Shown in pieces: positions 9,328 to 19,210 of a stretch of 64,000 bases of DNA. Position numbers and translations under genes: made by a program. The notes beneath the pieces are model-generated. The model did not search any database and had not been told where the DNA came from. It was given only the letters and a program-made list of their open reading frames with translations. The stretch is from assembly GCA_021793575.1 (NCBI GenBank), contig JAJYSM010000007.1, positions 16,884-80,883 on the forward strand. The letters are read 5' to 3'. Position 1 is the first letter of the stretch, and every line of letters starts with the position of its first letter. Source of the stretch: Pseudomonadota bacterium. GTDB taxonomy: Bacteria > Pseudomonadota > Gammaproteobacteria > Xanthomonadales > Rhodanobacteraceae.

Positions 9328-10539
9328 TCAGCCTTTCGCCGCAGCAGCCCACGCCGCCGCATCACGCCCCGACAGCGGCTCGGAAATGAAATAGCCCTGG
9401 GCGAAATCGCAGCCGACGCTGGTGATGTAGTCCAGCGTGGCCGCCTCCTCCACGCCCTCCGCGGTCACTCGCAGACCAAGGCTCTTGCCGAGGTCGACAA
9501 TCGACTTGATCACGGTGCGCGCCTCGTGCGACTCCAGCGCCGTCATCACGAAGGACTTGTCCACCTTGAGCTCGGAAAACGGCAGCCGCACCAACTGCAC
9601 CAGCGAGGAAAAGCCGGTGCCGAAATCGTCGATGGAGAGCTGAAAGCCCTGCATGCGCAAGCGTGTCAGCAAGGCCAGCGACTTGACCGGATCATCCATC
9701 GCGCTGGTCTCGGTGAGTTCCAGGATCACCTGCGCCGGATCGACGCCATGCTGGCGGCAAAGATCCGAAATCCATTCGGCCAGATGCATGTCGGCGAGGT
9801 TCTTCGCCGAGAAATTGATCGACAGTGTCAGCGCGGTGGGTGCGGCGAAGCTCTGCGCAAACCAGCGCAGGGCCTGCTCGCATACCTGCTCGGTGAGCAG
9901 CTTGATCAGGCCACTGGATTCGGCCAGCGGCACGAACTGGTCGGGCAGGATCAGCAGCGCGGGCGTGGGTGCCCAGCGCACCAGCGCCTCGAATCCCGCC
10001 AGTGCGCCGCTGCCACAGTCGATCTTGGGCTGGTAGGCAAGCTGCAGCTGCTGCTGTTCGAGCCCACTGCGCAACTGCTCTTCCGTGATCACGAAAGCGT
10101 CGACATGCTGCGCCCCGGCAGTTGTCAGCCGGGTGCCGCTGTGCGGGTGGCCGCCGCTGAGCAGCCTGCGCAGCAGCTCGCGCGAGAACGGCTTGGAGAT
10201 CGCGTTGACCGCTTTCAGGCCCTGTTCGGTGGCCGTACGCCGGGCCGAGTCGAGCACGCGGCTGCCGACGCCGCTGGTGATGATGATGCTGGCCTGGCAG
10301 CCGCGCTCGGCCAGCAGGCGCATCGCCTCGATGCCGTCCATCTCCGGCATCACCAGGTCGATGGCAATGTGCGTGGGCTCCCACGCGTCCAGCGTCGCGA
10401 AGAACTCCGCCGGCCGCGTGCACGCGCGCACCTCGAAGCCGATTTCCTCGGCAATGAAGCCCAGCGTGCGGCCGACCGCCTCCTCGTCATCGAGGATCAA
10501 CAGGCGCCCCGGGCACCCCGAACCGGGGATGCCACTCAA
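9328..10539 (-). CDS. Response regulator with EAL c-di-GMP phosphodiesterase domain
   Basis: A 403-residue two-domain protein. The receiver domain spans about 12-125 (LLILDDEE acidic pocket, phospho-acceptor Asp in IDLVMPEMDG, and SKPF lysine). The EAL domain spans about 150-395 with the signature GFEALVRW, ELTETSAMDD, DDFGTGFSSL, KVDKSF and TAEGVEE all intact, so it should hydrolyse c-di-GMP. The start is TTG at 10539, inside the stop of the upstream hybrid kinase (4-nt overlap) with GGAGT upstream, so translation is coupled. The pair forms a two-gene signalling unit in which the kinase probably phosphorylates this regulator. Confidence 0.9.
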   Translation of the reverse strand: MSGIPGSGCPGRLLILDDEEAVGRTLGFIAEEIGFEVRACTRPAEFFATLDAWEPTHIAIDLVMPEMDGIEAMRLLAERGCQASIIITSGVGSRVLDSARRTATEQGLKAVNAISKPFSRELLRRLLSGGHPHSGTRLTTAGAQHVDAFVITEEQLRSGLEQQQLQLAYQPKIDCGSGALAGFEALVRWAPTPALLILPDQFVPLAESSGLIKLLTEQVCEQALRWFAQSFAAPTALTLSINFSAKNLADMHLAEWISDLCRQHGVDPAQVILELTETSAMDDPVKSLALLTRLRMQGFQLSIDDFGTGFSSLVQLVRLPFSELKVDKSFVMTALESHEARTVIKSIVDLGKSLGLRVTAEGVEEAATLDYITSVGCDFAQGYFISEPLSGRDAAAWAAAAKG

Positions 10540-13500
10540 CGCGCCGACTCCGCGAGTGCCGCACGCACCTTGCGTGCGAGATCGGCGCGCGTATACGGCT
10601 TGTTGAGCAATTGGATGCCAGGATCCAGCCGGCCGTGGTGGATGATCGCGTTCTCCGTATAGCCGGAGGTGTACAGCACCCGCAGCGTGGGTCGCAGGGC
10701 GGCCGCGGCATCGGCAAGCTGCCGACCGTTCATGTTGTCAGGCATGATCACGTCCGTGAAAAGCAGGTCGATGTCCGGGTTCTGTTGCAGCGCGTCGAGC
10801 GCCTGCGCACCGGTGTGCGCCGTGATCACGCGATAGCCGAGGCTGCGCAGCTGATCCTCGGCATAGCGGCAGACCAGCTCGTCGTCCTCCACCAGCAGGA
10901 TCGTCTCGCTGCCCTGCACGGCCGGTGCGCTGACCCGGCTGACGGGCTGCGGCCGGTCCTTCTGCGCGGCACGCGGCAGGTACATCTTCACCGTGGAGCC
11001 CTGGCCCGGCTCGGAGTAGATCTTGACGTGACCCTGCGATTGCTTGACGAAGCCGTACACCATGCTCAGACCCAGCCCGGTACCCTTGCCGGAATCCTTG
11101 GTGGTGAAGAACGGCTCGAACACGCGCTCCAGATGCTCCGCCGCAATGCCGCTGCCGGTGTCGGACACCGCCACCAGCACATACTGCCCCGGCCTTACCT
11201 CGATGTGCTGATCGGCATAGGCCTGATCGATCCACACGTTGGCGGTCTCGATCGTGAGGCGGCCGCCACCGGCCATCGCATCGCGTGCATTCAGGCACAG
11301 ATTGAGCACCGCCCCCTCCAGTTGCGAAGGATCGACCAGCGCATCCCACAGGCCGGCGCCCTGGATGGTCTCGATCTCCACCTGCCGGCCAAGAGTGCGC
11401 CGCAGCAGCACATTCATCGAGGCGACCAGCGCGTTGATCCGCACCGCCACGGGTTCCAGCGCCTGGCGACGGGCGAAGGCCAGCAGCCGATGGGTCAGAT
11501 CGGCACCGCGCACGGCCGCGGTGCGGGTCATTTCGGCCAGCTCCAGCAGGCGCGGCTGCCCGGCCAGCTGTTCGACCAGGATCTCGGCATTGCCGAGCAT
11601 CACCGTGAGCAGATTGTTGAAGTCGTGCGCGACGCCGCCGGTAAGCTGGCCGATCGCCTCCATCCGCTCCGAGCGCTGCAGCCGTTGCTCCAGCAGCACC
11701 CGCTGGGTGATGTCGTTGACGATGGAAAGCAGTGAGTGCGGCGCACCTTGGTCATCGCGAATCAGCGTGCAATGCGCCTCGACCGTGATCGCCGCACCGT
11801 CGCGACGCCGACGGCCGAGGCGGCCGGTCCATTCGCCGTCGCGCAGCAGCACCGTGAAAATGCCGGCCAGCAGCTCGGCATCCTGATCGCTGTCGTCGCT
11901 GTTCCAGCGGCCGAGCATCTCATCCGAGGACCACCCGTATAGCCGTTCGGCGCCCTGGTTCCAGTAGGTGATGCGGTAATCGAGATCCCGCACGATGATG
12001 GCGTTCTGCGCCTTGTCCAGCAGCGCTGCCTGCTCTCGGATGTGGGCATCGGCCGCCAGCCGCTCCAGCTCGGCGGTGGCGCGGGCGGCAAAGATGCCCA
12101 GCGTCGAAACGATGAATTCGGTCTTGCTGACCGGCCCGCGGTAAAGCACGCACAACGAGCCAAGGCACTGCCCGCGTGGGCTGTCCAGACGCCGGCCGAC
12201 GTAGGCCTGAACGTTCATTCCTGCCGGCGAGATGAACCCGGGGAAGCGCGCGGCCACGTGATCGGTCACGAAACAGATTTCCTCCCGCGCGAACTGCTGA
12301 CAGGGGGTTCCTTCCAGCGCGTACCCGAAGTTCTCCCGCGCCTGTCCGTCCACCACCACCGCAAGGGTTTGCGCGGTCAGCGGCTCTCCCGGCAACCAAC
12401 GCACGATGAAGGCCGCATCGGCGCCCACCGACTCGGCCATGGCCGATGCCATCTGTTCGAAAAAGTCCTCACCGGTACTGGATGAGACGGCCGTGGCCAT
12501 CCGCGCGACGGCCGCATGCATGCGCCGACGCTCCGCGCGCGAGCGGATGAAGTCGATGCCGTGCGCCAGGTTGTCGGCCAGCTCCTGCAGCAGTGTGAGT
12601 TCTTCGGCAACCAGCGAGTGGGCCGTGCCGGAGTAGAAAGACAGCTGCCCGAACGTGCGCCCGCCACCACGCAGCGGCAGGCAGATCGACGCGCGGAAGC
12701 CCTGCCGCAGCGCGTAGGGAGCCCACAGCGAGAACGCCGCATCGTGCTCGATATCCTCGACCGCCACCGGCACACCCTCGCGAATGGTTCGGCCGGAAGG
12801 CCCCTGACCTTCCGGATGGTCGGCCGACCAGCTCAGCTGCAGGTGCTGCAGATAGCCGGTGCCCGCCCCGTGATGCGCCACCGGCTGGATCGTGCGAGCC
12901 TCGTCATCCAGCGCGTAGCCGACCCAGGCGCAGGGATAGCCGCCGGTCTCGACGCCGATGCGGCAGACGGCCTCGAGCAACTCCTGCTCGGTCTCGGCGC
13001 GCAGCAGCGCATCGTTGCAGCGGCTGAGCATCAGCTCGGCGCGGCTGATGCGCGCCAGCTCACGCTCCGTCTGCAGCCGTCGGGTGATGTCATTGGCCAG
13101 CACCAGGCGTGCCGACCGGCCCTCGAAGACGATATCGCTGGTGGTGATTTCGACATCGATCAGCGATCCGTCCTTGCACCGATGACGCCAGTATCTGGCG
13201 GTCTGGAAACCAGCCACCGGTTTGCTCAGCTCATCCAGCAGCCGCGCGACATCCTCGGCCGGACGCAGATCCGGCAGAGTCATCGCCAGAAATTCCTCGC
13301 GCGAATAACCGTAGTGTTCGATCGCCGCGGCGTTCACCGCCAGCACGCCCAGTGTCGCGCGCTCGTACACCCACATGGGATGGGGATTGCCGTCGAACAG
13401 CAGGCGATATTCCGCCGCGGAGACGCGCAACTGCTCGGTCGCACGCCGGGCCTCGGCCTCGGCGCGCTTGCGCCGGGTCACGTCATTCATGCCGCCGATC

Positions 13501-15089
13501 ATGCGCACCGGCTTGCCGCCGGCATCACGTATCACGAAGCCCCGATCCAGCACCTCGGCATAGCTGCCGTCGGCGCGCTGGAAAAGGTACTCGTCGTTCC
13601 AGCCTTGCTTGCCACCATCGATCACCGCGTGGATGCCTTGCAGCACGCGCTCGCGATCGTCCGGGTGCACGCGGCGGGTCCAGGACTCGATCCCCGGCTC
13701 GATATCCGCCACCGCATGCCCGAACAGGGTCTGCATGCCCTCGCTCCACCACAGCGTGCCGGTAAGCAGGTTCCAATCCCAGATCGCATCGGTGCTGGCC
13801 TTGGCGGCGATGCGGAAGCGCTGTTCACTTTCGCGCATCGCCGTTTCGATGTGCTTGTACTCGGTGATGTCGCGCTCGACCGCCACGAAATGCGTGAGGC
13901 GGCCGTCCGCACCGGCGATCGGCGTGATGTCCAGCTCCAGCCAGAACTGGCCACCGTGACGGTCGTAGTTGATCAGCTCGGCGCGCACCGGACGGCCGGT
14001 GGTCATCGCGAGGTGGATGCGATCGAGTTCGACGCGCTGGGTCAGCGGCCCCTGCAACATGCGCGGCGACTGGCCAAGGACTTCCTCGCGCCGGTAACCG
14101 GTGCGCCGCAGGAAGGCGTCATTGACGAACACCATGCGCGGACCGGGTTCATCCATCGGCCCGGCTTCGGTGATCACCACCAGGTCGTTGAGATGCTCGA
14201 CGCAGGACTCCAGCAGCTTCAACTGCATTTCCGCGCGATGCCGCTCGATCGCGATGCCGGTGATCTGGGCGCAGGCCTCGGCCAGTTCGATTTCCGCCGC
14301 GACGGGCGCGTGCGGCACACGGTGGTAGGTGGCGAATGTGCCAACCACCTGTTGCGTGCTGGAAAAAATCGGCACCGACCAGCAGGCCTGCAGTCCATTG
14401 CGCAGCGCCAGCTCGCGCCAGACGTGCCACAGCGGGTCGATGGCGATGTCGGTCACGACCACGCTGCGCCGCTCGAACGCCGCCGTGCCGCAGGAACCCT
14501 GGCCGGGACCGATTTCGACCCCCTCGTAGGCCTCGATCAGTTCCTGCGGCAGCCGGGTCGATGCCCCGTGGCGCAGCCGAATGCCATCCGCATCAAGCAG
14601 CATCACGCTGCAGACGGCATGCGGGAACTGCGCCTCGACCATGTTCACCACCGCGCCCAGCACCTCCCGCAGCGGGGCGCCCTGGGCCATCCGTTCAAGC
14701 ACTTTCACGCGCTGGCTCTTCAGCGACTGCAGCCGCTGCCGTTCGGTGACGTCGTGCATGCTGGCCAGCAGCGCAGGTCGGCCTTGCCACACCACTTCCG
14801 TGGTGCAGACCTCAAGGCTGAGCGGGGCGCTGCGACCCGCCGTGATTTCCACCTCGACGGCTGCCCCGACGGCGAGCGCGTGGGGAAAGATCGAACCGAC
14901 GAGCGCCTCGACGCTGCCTCCCAGCCACTGCGCGGCGACCGGGTTGGCGTACAGGATGCGTCCCTGCGGATGCAGCACCAGCAGACCGCCCGAGCTGCCG
15001 TGGACGAGCGCGTGCCATGAGCCGGGGGAACCGGCCGCGATCCGATCGAGCTGTCGTCGCCGCAGAACGCTCTTCAGTCGCGCAAGCAC
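10536..15089 (-). CDS. Multi-PAS/GAF hybrid sensor histidine kinase
   Basis: A 1517-residue soluble sensor kinase with no clear membrane segment. By eye the order is PAS (about 30-140), GAF (about 145-290, GQGSCGTAAF), PAS (295-410), PAS_3 (415-540), PAS (555-670), GAF (690-845), GAF (855-1010), PAS (1030-1145), HisKA with His in GGVAHDFNNLLTVM, HATPase with NARDAM, DTGSGI and GTGLGLSMV, and a C-terminal receiver with DVIMPDN. The first GAF and second PAS resemble the FNNLL-type kinases of light/redox sensing families, but the ligand is unknown. GTG at 15089 has a strong GGGAGGGG site. It overlaps the REC-EAL gene, its likely phosphorelay partner. Confidence 0.9.
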   Translation of the reverse strand: MLARLKSVLRRRQLDRIAAGSPGSWHALVHGSSGGLLVLHPQGRILYANPVAAQWLGGSVEALVGSIFPHALAVGAAVEVEITAGRSAPLSLEVCTTEVVWQGRPALLASMHDVTERQRLQSLKSQRVKVLERMAQGAPLREVLGAVVNMVEAQFPHAVCSVMLLDADGIRLRHGASTRLPQELIEAYEGVEIGPGQGSCGTAAFERRSVVVTDIAIDPLWHVWRELALRNGLQACWSVPIFSSTQQVVGTFATYHRVPHAPVAAEIELAEACAQITGIAIERHRAEMQLKLLESCVEHLNDLVVITEAGPMDEPGPRMVFVNDAFLRRTGYRREEVLGQSPRMLQGPLTQRVELDRIHLAMTTGRPVRAELINYDRHGGQFWLELDITPIAGADGRLTHFVAVERDITEYKHIETAMRESEQRFRIAAKASTDAIWDWNLLTGTLWWSEGMQTLFGHAVADIEPGIESWTRRVHPDDRERVLQGIHAVIDGGKQGWNDEYLFQRADGSYAEVLDRGFVIRDAGGKPVRMIGGMNDVTRRKRAEAEARRATEQLRVSAAEYRLLFDGNPHPMWVYERATLGVLAVNAAAIEHYGYSREEFLAMTLPDLRPAEDVARLLDELSKPVAGFQTARYWRHRCKDGSLIDVEITTSDIVFEGRSARLVLANDITRRLQTERELARISRAELMLSRCNDALLRAETEQELLEAVCRIGVETGGYPCAWVGYALDDEARTIQPVAHHGAGTGYLQHLQLSWSADHPEGQGPSGRTIREGVPVAVEDIEHDAAFSLWAPYALRQGFRASICLPLRGGGRTFGQLSFYSGTAHSLVAEELTLLQELADNLAHGIDFIRSRAERRRMHAAVARMATAVSSSTGEDFFEQMASAMAESVGADAAFIVRWLPGEPLTAQTLAVVVDGQARENFGYALEGTPCQQFAREEICFVTDHVAARFPGFISPAGMNVQAYVGRRLDSPRGQCLGSLCVLYRGPVSKTEFIVSTLGIFAARATAELERLAADAHIREQAALLDKAQNAIIVRDLDYRITYWNQGAERLYGWSSDEMLGRWNSDDSDQDAELLAGIFTVLLRDGEWTGRLGRRRRDGAAITVEAHCTLIRDDQGAPHSLLSIVNDITQRVLLEQRLQRSERMEAIGQLTGGVAHDFNNLLTVMLGNAEILVEQLAGQPRLLELAEMTRTAAVRGADLTHRLLAFARRQALEPVAVRINALVASMNVLLRRTLGRQVEIETIQGAGLWDALVDPSQLEGAVLNLCLNARDAMAGGGRLTIETANVWIDQAYADQHIEVRPGQYVLVAVSDTGSGIAAEHLERVFEPFFTTKDSGKGTGLGLSMVYGFVKQSQGHVKIYSEPGQGSTVKMYLPRAAQKDRPQPVSRVSAPAVQGSETILLVEDDELVCRYAEDQLRSLGYRVITAHTGAQALDALQQNPDIDLLFTDVIMPDNMNGRQLADAAAALRPTLRVLYTSGYTENAIIHHGRLDPGIQLLNKPYTRADLARKVRAALAESAR

Positions 15090-15248
15090 AGCATCCCCTC
15101 CCTACGCGGTGCCATTCAAGCGCCAGCCCGGTGGCGGGCGACCCGCGCGGGGTAACCTGTTCACCGACTGCGCGCTGCATGCAGCATCACCATGCTGCCC
15201 AACCATACACCGCGGCCGGGGCTGGCGACCATCGTCAGCATGCCGCAG

Positions 15249-15283
15249 CGGATGGAGCGGATGGAACGGATGGAACGGATGGG
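15249..15283. repeat. Short 10-bp tandem repeat (GGATGGAACG)
   Basis: About three and a half units of a 10-bp repeat based on GGATGGAACG lie between the kinase and ppk1. It has no visible gene. It could vary in copy number by slippage. Confidence 0.7.
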
Positions 15284-15302
15284 CGGGTCGCCCGGCGCAG
15301 GA

Positions 15303-17471
15303 TCATGCGGTTGCCGCGGCCACGGCACCGCAAAGCTTTTCCAGCAGGCGCGACTGCACGTTGCAAGCCGTCTCGCCGGGGGCCAGCGTCGGGGCAAGGT
15401 ACTGGCCGTCGGGCTGCATCAGCAGCGCGCTGGCGTTGTCGTCGAGGTACAGCTGCAGCACCTCGCGTACGCGTTGCTGCAATTTCTTGCCCTCGACCGG
15501 GAAGGCGCTCTCGACGCGGCGGTCGAGGTTGCGCTCCATCAGATCGGCGCTGGCCAGATACAGCTGCGGCTCGCCGTCGTTGGCGAACCAGTAGACGCGG
15601 CTGTGCTCGAGGAAACGGCCGATCACCGAGCGCACGCGGATGTTCTGCGACACGCCCTCGACACCCGGGCGCAGGCAGCACACGCCGCGCACGATCAGAT
15701 CGATCTGCACCCCGGCGATGCTCGCCTTGTACAGCGCACGGATCAGCTTCGGCTCGGTCAACGCGTTGACCTTGAGAATGATCTGCGCCGGCTTGCCGGC
15801 GGCGGCATGCGCGGTCTCGCACCCGATCATTTCCAGCAGCGCCTTCTTCAGCGTGAACGGTGCATGCAACAGTTTCTTCATGCGCAGCACCTTGCCCATG
15901 CCAGTGAGCTGGCTGAACAGCCGGTGCACGTCGTCGCACAACGCCTGGTCGGAGGTGAGCAGGCTGTAGTCGGTGTACAGGCGCGCGTTGCCGGTGTGAT
16001 AGTTGCCGGTGCCCATGTGCGCATAGCGCACCAGCCGATTGCCCTCGCGGCGCTGGATCAGCATCAGCTTGGCGTGCGTCTTGATGCCGACCACGCCGTA
16101 GATCACCATCGCGCCGGCCTGCTGCAGACGCGAGGCGAGCGTGAGGTTGGACTCCTCGTCGAAGCGCGCGCGCAGCTCGACCACCGCAGTCACTTCCTTG
16201 CCCGCACGCGCGGCATCCACCAGCGCGTCGACGATTTCCGAATTGGCGCCGGTGCGGTACAGCGTCTGCTTGATCGCCAGCACCTGCGGGTCCTTGGCGG
16301 CCTGGCGCAGCAGGTCGACCACCGGCGCAAACGACTCGTACGGATGCAGCAGCAGCACGTCCTGCCGGCCGATCACCTGGAACAGGTCCTCGGTGTGCTT
16401 GAGCACCCTCGGCAGCACCGGCGTGAACGACGGATATTGCAGCTGCGGATACCCCGCCTCGTTGGCGATGCGGAACAGCCGCGCCAGGTTCACCGGGCCG
16501 TTCACCTCGTACAGCTCCGACTCGTTCAGCCCGAACTGCCGGAGCAGATACTCGGCGAGGTCCTTCGGACAGTTGTCGGCCACCTCCAGCCGCACCGCGT
16601 CGCCGAAGCGGCGCGAGTACAGCTCGCCGCGCAGCGCCAGCGCCAGGTCCTCGACGTCCTCCGGGTCGAGCGTGAGATCGGCGTTGCGGGTCAGCCGGAA
16701 CTGATAGCAGCCGAGCACCTGCATGCCGGGAAACAGTTCCTCCGCATGCGCATGCAGCATCGACGACAGCAGCACGTAGTTGTCGCCGCCCTCGCAGATT
16801 TCCAGCGGCAGCCGGATCAGCCGCGGCAGCACGCGTGGCGCCGGCACGATCGCCAGGCCGGAGTCGCGGCCGAACGCATCGACACCCTCCAGCCGCACGA
16901 TGAAATTGAGGCTCTTGTTGACCAGCAGCGGAAACGGGTGGGTCGGATCCAGCCCGATCGGCGTCACCAGCGGCGCCACCTCCTCGCGGAAATAGCGGCG
17001 CACCCACAGCTTCTGCTTGTGCGTCCACTGCGTGCGCCGCACGATGCGGATACCGTGCGCCACCAGCTCCGGCAGGATGCGCCCGTTGAGCATCGCGTAC
17101 TGCCGCTCGATCTGCTTGTGCGCGATCTCGCTGATCTCGGCCAGTGCGCGCCGCGGCGCGATGCCGTCGGCGCCGATCAATTCATGGTCCAGCGCGATCT
17201 GGCCCTTCAGCCCGGCGACCCGGATCTCGAAAAACTCATCCATGTTGCGCGAGAAGATCAGCAGGAACTTCAGCCGCTCCAGCAGCGGCGTGCGCTCGTC
17301 CAGCGCCTGGTCCAGCACGCGGATGTTGAACTGCAGCTGCGACAGCTCGCGGTTGATGTAGAGCCGGTTGTCGCCCAGATCCACCGTCGGCGCCGCGGCC
17401 GGCAGGTCATCGTTCGCCGCCGGCACGCTGGCGTCGGCTGGCAGGTTGTCGCGGATGATGCGGCTGTTCAT
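15303..17471 (-). CDS. ppk1: Polyphosphate kinase 1
   Basis: A 722-residue PPK1 that reversibly transfers the ATP gamma-phosphate to polyphosphate. The N domain opens with LYINRELSQLQFNIRVLDQA and the middle domain has LLHPYESF. Two phospholipase-D-like C domains follow, with the autophosphorylated histidine expected in the KTHAKLMLI region (VGIKTHAKL) and the second in VRSVIGRFLEHSRVYWF. Length matches the family. ATG at 17471 is chosen over an in-frame TTG at 17477. The gene is divergent from the fsr-like exporter across about 250 bp. No phoU, pst or ppx gene is nearby, so phosphate-starvation control cannot be inferred. Confidence 0.96.
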   Translation of the reverse strand: MNSRIIRDNLPADASVPAANDDLPAAAPTVDLGDNRLYINRELSQLQFNIRVLDQALDERTPLLERLKFLLIFSRNMDEFFEIRVAGLKGQIALDHELIGADGIAPRRALAEISEIAHKQIERQYAMLNGRILPELVAHGIRIVRRTQWTHKQKLWVRRYFREEVAPLVTPIGLDPTHPFPLLVNKSLNFIVRLEGVDAFGRDSGLAIVPAPRVLPRLIRLPLEICEGGDNYVLLSSMLHAHAEELFPGMQVLGCYQFRLTRNADLTLDPEDVEDLALALRGELYSRRFGDAVRLEVADNCPKDLAEYLLRQFGLNESELYEVNGPVNLARLFRIANEAGYPQLQYPSFTPVLPRVLKHTEDLFQVIGRQDVLLLHPYESFAPVVDLLRQAAKDPQVLAIKQTLYRTGANSEIVDALVDAARAGKEVTAVVELRARFDEESNLTLASRLQQAGAMVIYGVVGIKTHAKLMLIQRREGNRLVRYAHMGTGNYHTGNARLYTDYSLLTSDQALCDDVHRLFSQLTGMGKVLRMKKLLHAPFTLKKALLEMIGCETAHAAAGKPAQIILKVNALTEPKLIRALYKASIAGVQIDLIVRGVCCLRPGVEGVSQNIRVRSVIGRFLEHSRVYWFANDGEPQLYLASADLMERNLDRRVESAFPVEGKKLQQRVREVLQLYLDDNASALLMQPDGQYLAPTLAPGETACNVQSRLLEKLCGAVAAATA

Positions 17472-17719
17472 CGACAAACGATCCCGGTAGGCATGGTGCA
17501 GGCATGAAGGGAACCGGCATGGTAGCGCGATGCCGGTGAGCGGCGGGTCGAAGCCGCCGGCCCCACCCGCCCCGGGCCTGATTCTGCCCGGGCTGCTTGG
17601 CGGGCAGATGACATCCGCTGCCCCATGAACTTCAGCACATGCCGGTCGGCCTCGGTTGCCTTATCGTGCAGTCCTTCGGCCGCAGAGGCCGAATCCCCCA
17701 CCGCGACGAATCCACGCCC

Positions 17720-18973
17720 ATGCAGACCCGCATCGAGAGCAGCGCGCTCTCTCCCACTGCCATACCCGAGATGACCGACACCGCGCCGCCGGCGCCCGGC
17801 CAGCGGCCGCAGTTCGCCGTGCTCGGCGGGATCGGCATCGCGCACATGCTCAACGACATGATCCAGTCGCTGATCCTGGCGATCTATCCGGTGCTGAAGC
17901 ACGACTTCGCGCTGAACTTTGCGCAGATCGGCCTGATCACGCTGACCTATCAGATCACCGCCTCGCTGCTGCAGCCGCTGGTGGGCATCGTGACCGATCG
18001 ACGGCCGCTGCCGTACTCGCTGCCGGTGGGCATGGGCTTCACCCTGTGCGGCTTGCTGCTGCTGGCCAGCGCGCCGAACTTTGCCGTGCTGCTGATGGCC
18101 GCAGCGCTGGTCGGCACCGGTTCGGCGATTTTCCATCCGGAATCGTCGCGGGTGGCGCGGATGGCCTCGGGCGGCCGCCACGGGTTGGCGCAGTCGCTGT
18201 TCCAGGTCGGCGGCAACACCGGGGCGTCGCTGGGACCGCTGCTGGCGGCGTGGATCATCGTGCCGGACGGGCGCGGCAGCGTGGCGTGGTTCGCGCTGGC
18301 GGCGCTGCTGGGCATTGTGGTGCTGCTGCAGGTCAGCCGCTGGTACGAGCAGCATCACGTGGTCCACGCCCGCGCCGCGGCGCAGCGCCCGACGCTGGCG
18401 CCGCTGTCGCGGCAGCGGGTGATCGGCGCGCTGGCCGTGCTGGGGCTGCTGATCTTCTCGAAGTATTTCTACCTGGCCAGCCTCAGCAGCTATTACACCT
18501 TCTACCTGATCCACACTTTCGGCGTGTCAGTGCAGAGCGCGCAGATGCACCTGTTCGCGTTTCTGCTGGCGGTGGCGGCCGGTTCGCTGATCGGCGGCCC
18601 GGTCGGCGACCGCATCGGGCGCAAGTGGGTGATCTGGGTTTCGATCCTGGGCGTGGCGCCGTTCACCCTGCTGCTGCCGCACGCGAACCTGATGTGGACG
18701 GGTGTGCTGACGGTGATCATCGGGCTGATCCTGGCGTCGGCGTTCTCGGCCATCCTGGTCTACGCGCAGGAGCTGATCCCGGGCCGCGTCGGCATGGTTT
18801 CCGGGCTGTTCTTCGGCTTCGCCTTCGGCATGGGCGGCATCGGCGCCGCGGTGCTCGGCGCGCTGGCCGACGCGCACGGCATCGCCTACGTCTACCGGCT
18901 GTGCGCGTACCTGCCGTTGATGGGGCTGATCACGGTGTTGCTGCCGCGGCTGGAGCAGCGGACTCACGCGTAG
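17720..18973 (+). CDS. fsr: MFS exporter, fosmidomycin resistance (Fsr) family
   Basis: A 417-residue, 12-helix major facilitator protein. The opening helices (IGIAHMLNDMIQSLILAIYP) and the next loop (GIVTDRRPLPYSLPVGMG) are typical of Fsr, which exports fosmidomycin in E. coli; the native substrate is unknown. GDRIGRKW marks the second-half loop 8-9 motif. ATG at 17720 was chosen; ATG at 17771 (MTDTAPPAP) is an alternative, as the first residues are not conserved and neither has a strong ribosome site. A repeat-derived inverted pair lies in the convergent spacer after the gene. Confidence 0.88.
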   Translation: MQTRIESSALSPTAIPEMTDTAPPAPGQRPQFAVLGGIGIAHMLNDMIQSLILAIYPVLKHDFALNFAQIGLITLTYQITASLLQPLVGIVTDRRPLPYSLPVGMGFTLCGLLLLASAPNFAVLLMAAALVGTGSAIFHPESSRVARMASGGRHGLAQSLFQVGGNTGASLGPLLAAWIIVPDGRGSVAWFALAALLGIVVLLQVSRWYEQHHVVHARAAAQRPTLAPLSRQRVIGALAVLGLLIFSKYFYLASLSSYYTFYLIHTFGVSVQSAQMHLFAFLLAVAAGSLIGGPVGDRIGRKWVIWVSILGVAPFTLLLPHANLMWTGVLTVIIGLILASAFSAILVYAQELIPGRVGMVSGLFFGFAFGMGGIGAAVLGALADAHGIAYVYRLCAYLPLMGLITVLLPRLEQRTHA

Positions 18974-19111
18974 CACCTTTGTTGGTGCGCGCAAAGAGAT
19001 CGTGACCCGGTCGCCACAGGCGCACAAAGGCGCCCCGTTCCAAGGCAACATCAAACCGAAAACATCGCGCAGCAGAATGCGCTCCCCGCGCAGCGCCTGA
19101 TTGAAGCACAC

Positions 19112-19182
19112 CGCGACTGAAGTCGCTCCCACCTGCGGCGGTTACTCGATTCCCCGCCATTGTGGGAGCGACTTCAGTCGCG
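19112..19182. repeat. REP-type inverted repeat doublet
   Basis: Two 21-nt arms (19112-19132 and 19162-19182) are exact inverse complements separated by 29 nt; the core is GTGGGAGCGACTTCAGTCGC. It lies in the convergent gap between fsr and the Gln-rich gene, the usual place for REP/BIME elements mobilised by RAYT transposases. A close relative sits inside ccmH at 60288-60389. No T-run supports a plain terminator. Confidence 0.85.
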
Positions 19183-19210
19183 ATGCTTTTGCTTTGATGC
19201 AGCAGCGCCG

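Noticed and set aside
15240..15290. Peptide MERMERMERMG from the tandem repeat
   Set aside because: Simple product of the 10-bp repeat (three units equal ten codons); no start signal or conservation.
15192..17507. 771-residue plus-strand frame opposite ppk1
   Set aside because: Antisense of a full-length PPK1; low-complexity composition typical of GC-rich shadow frames.
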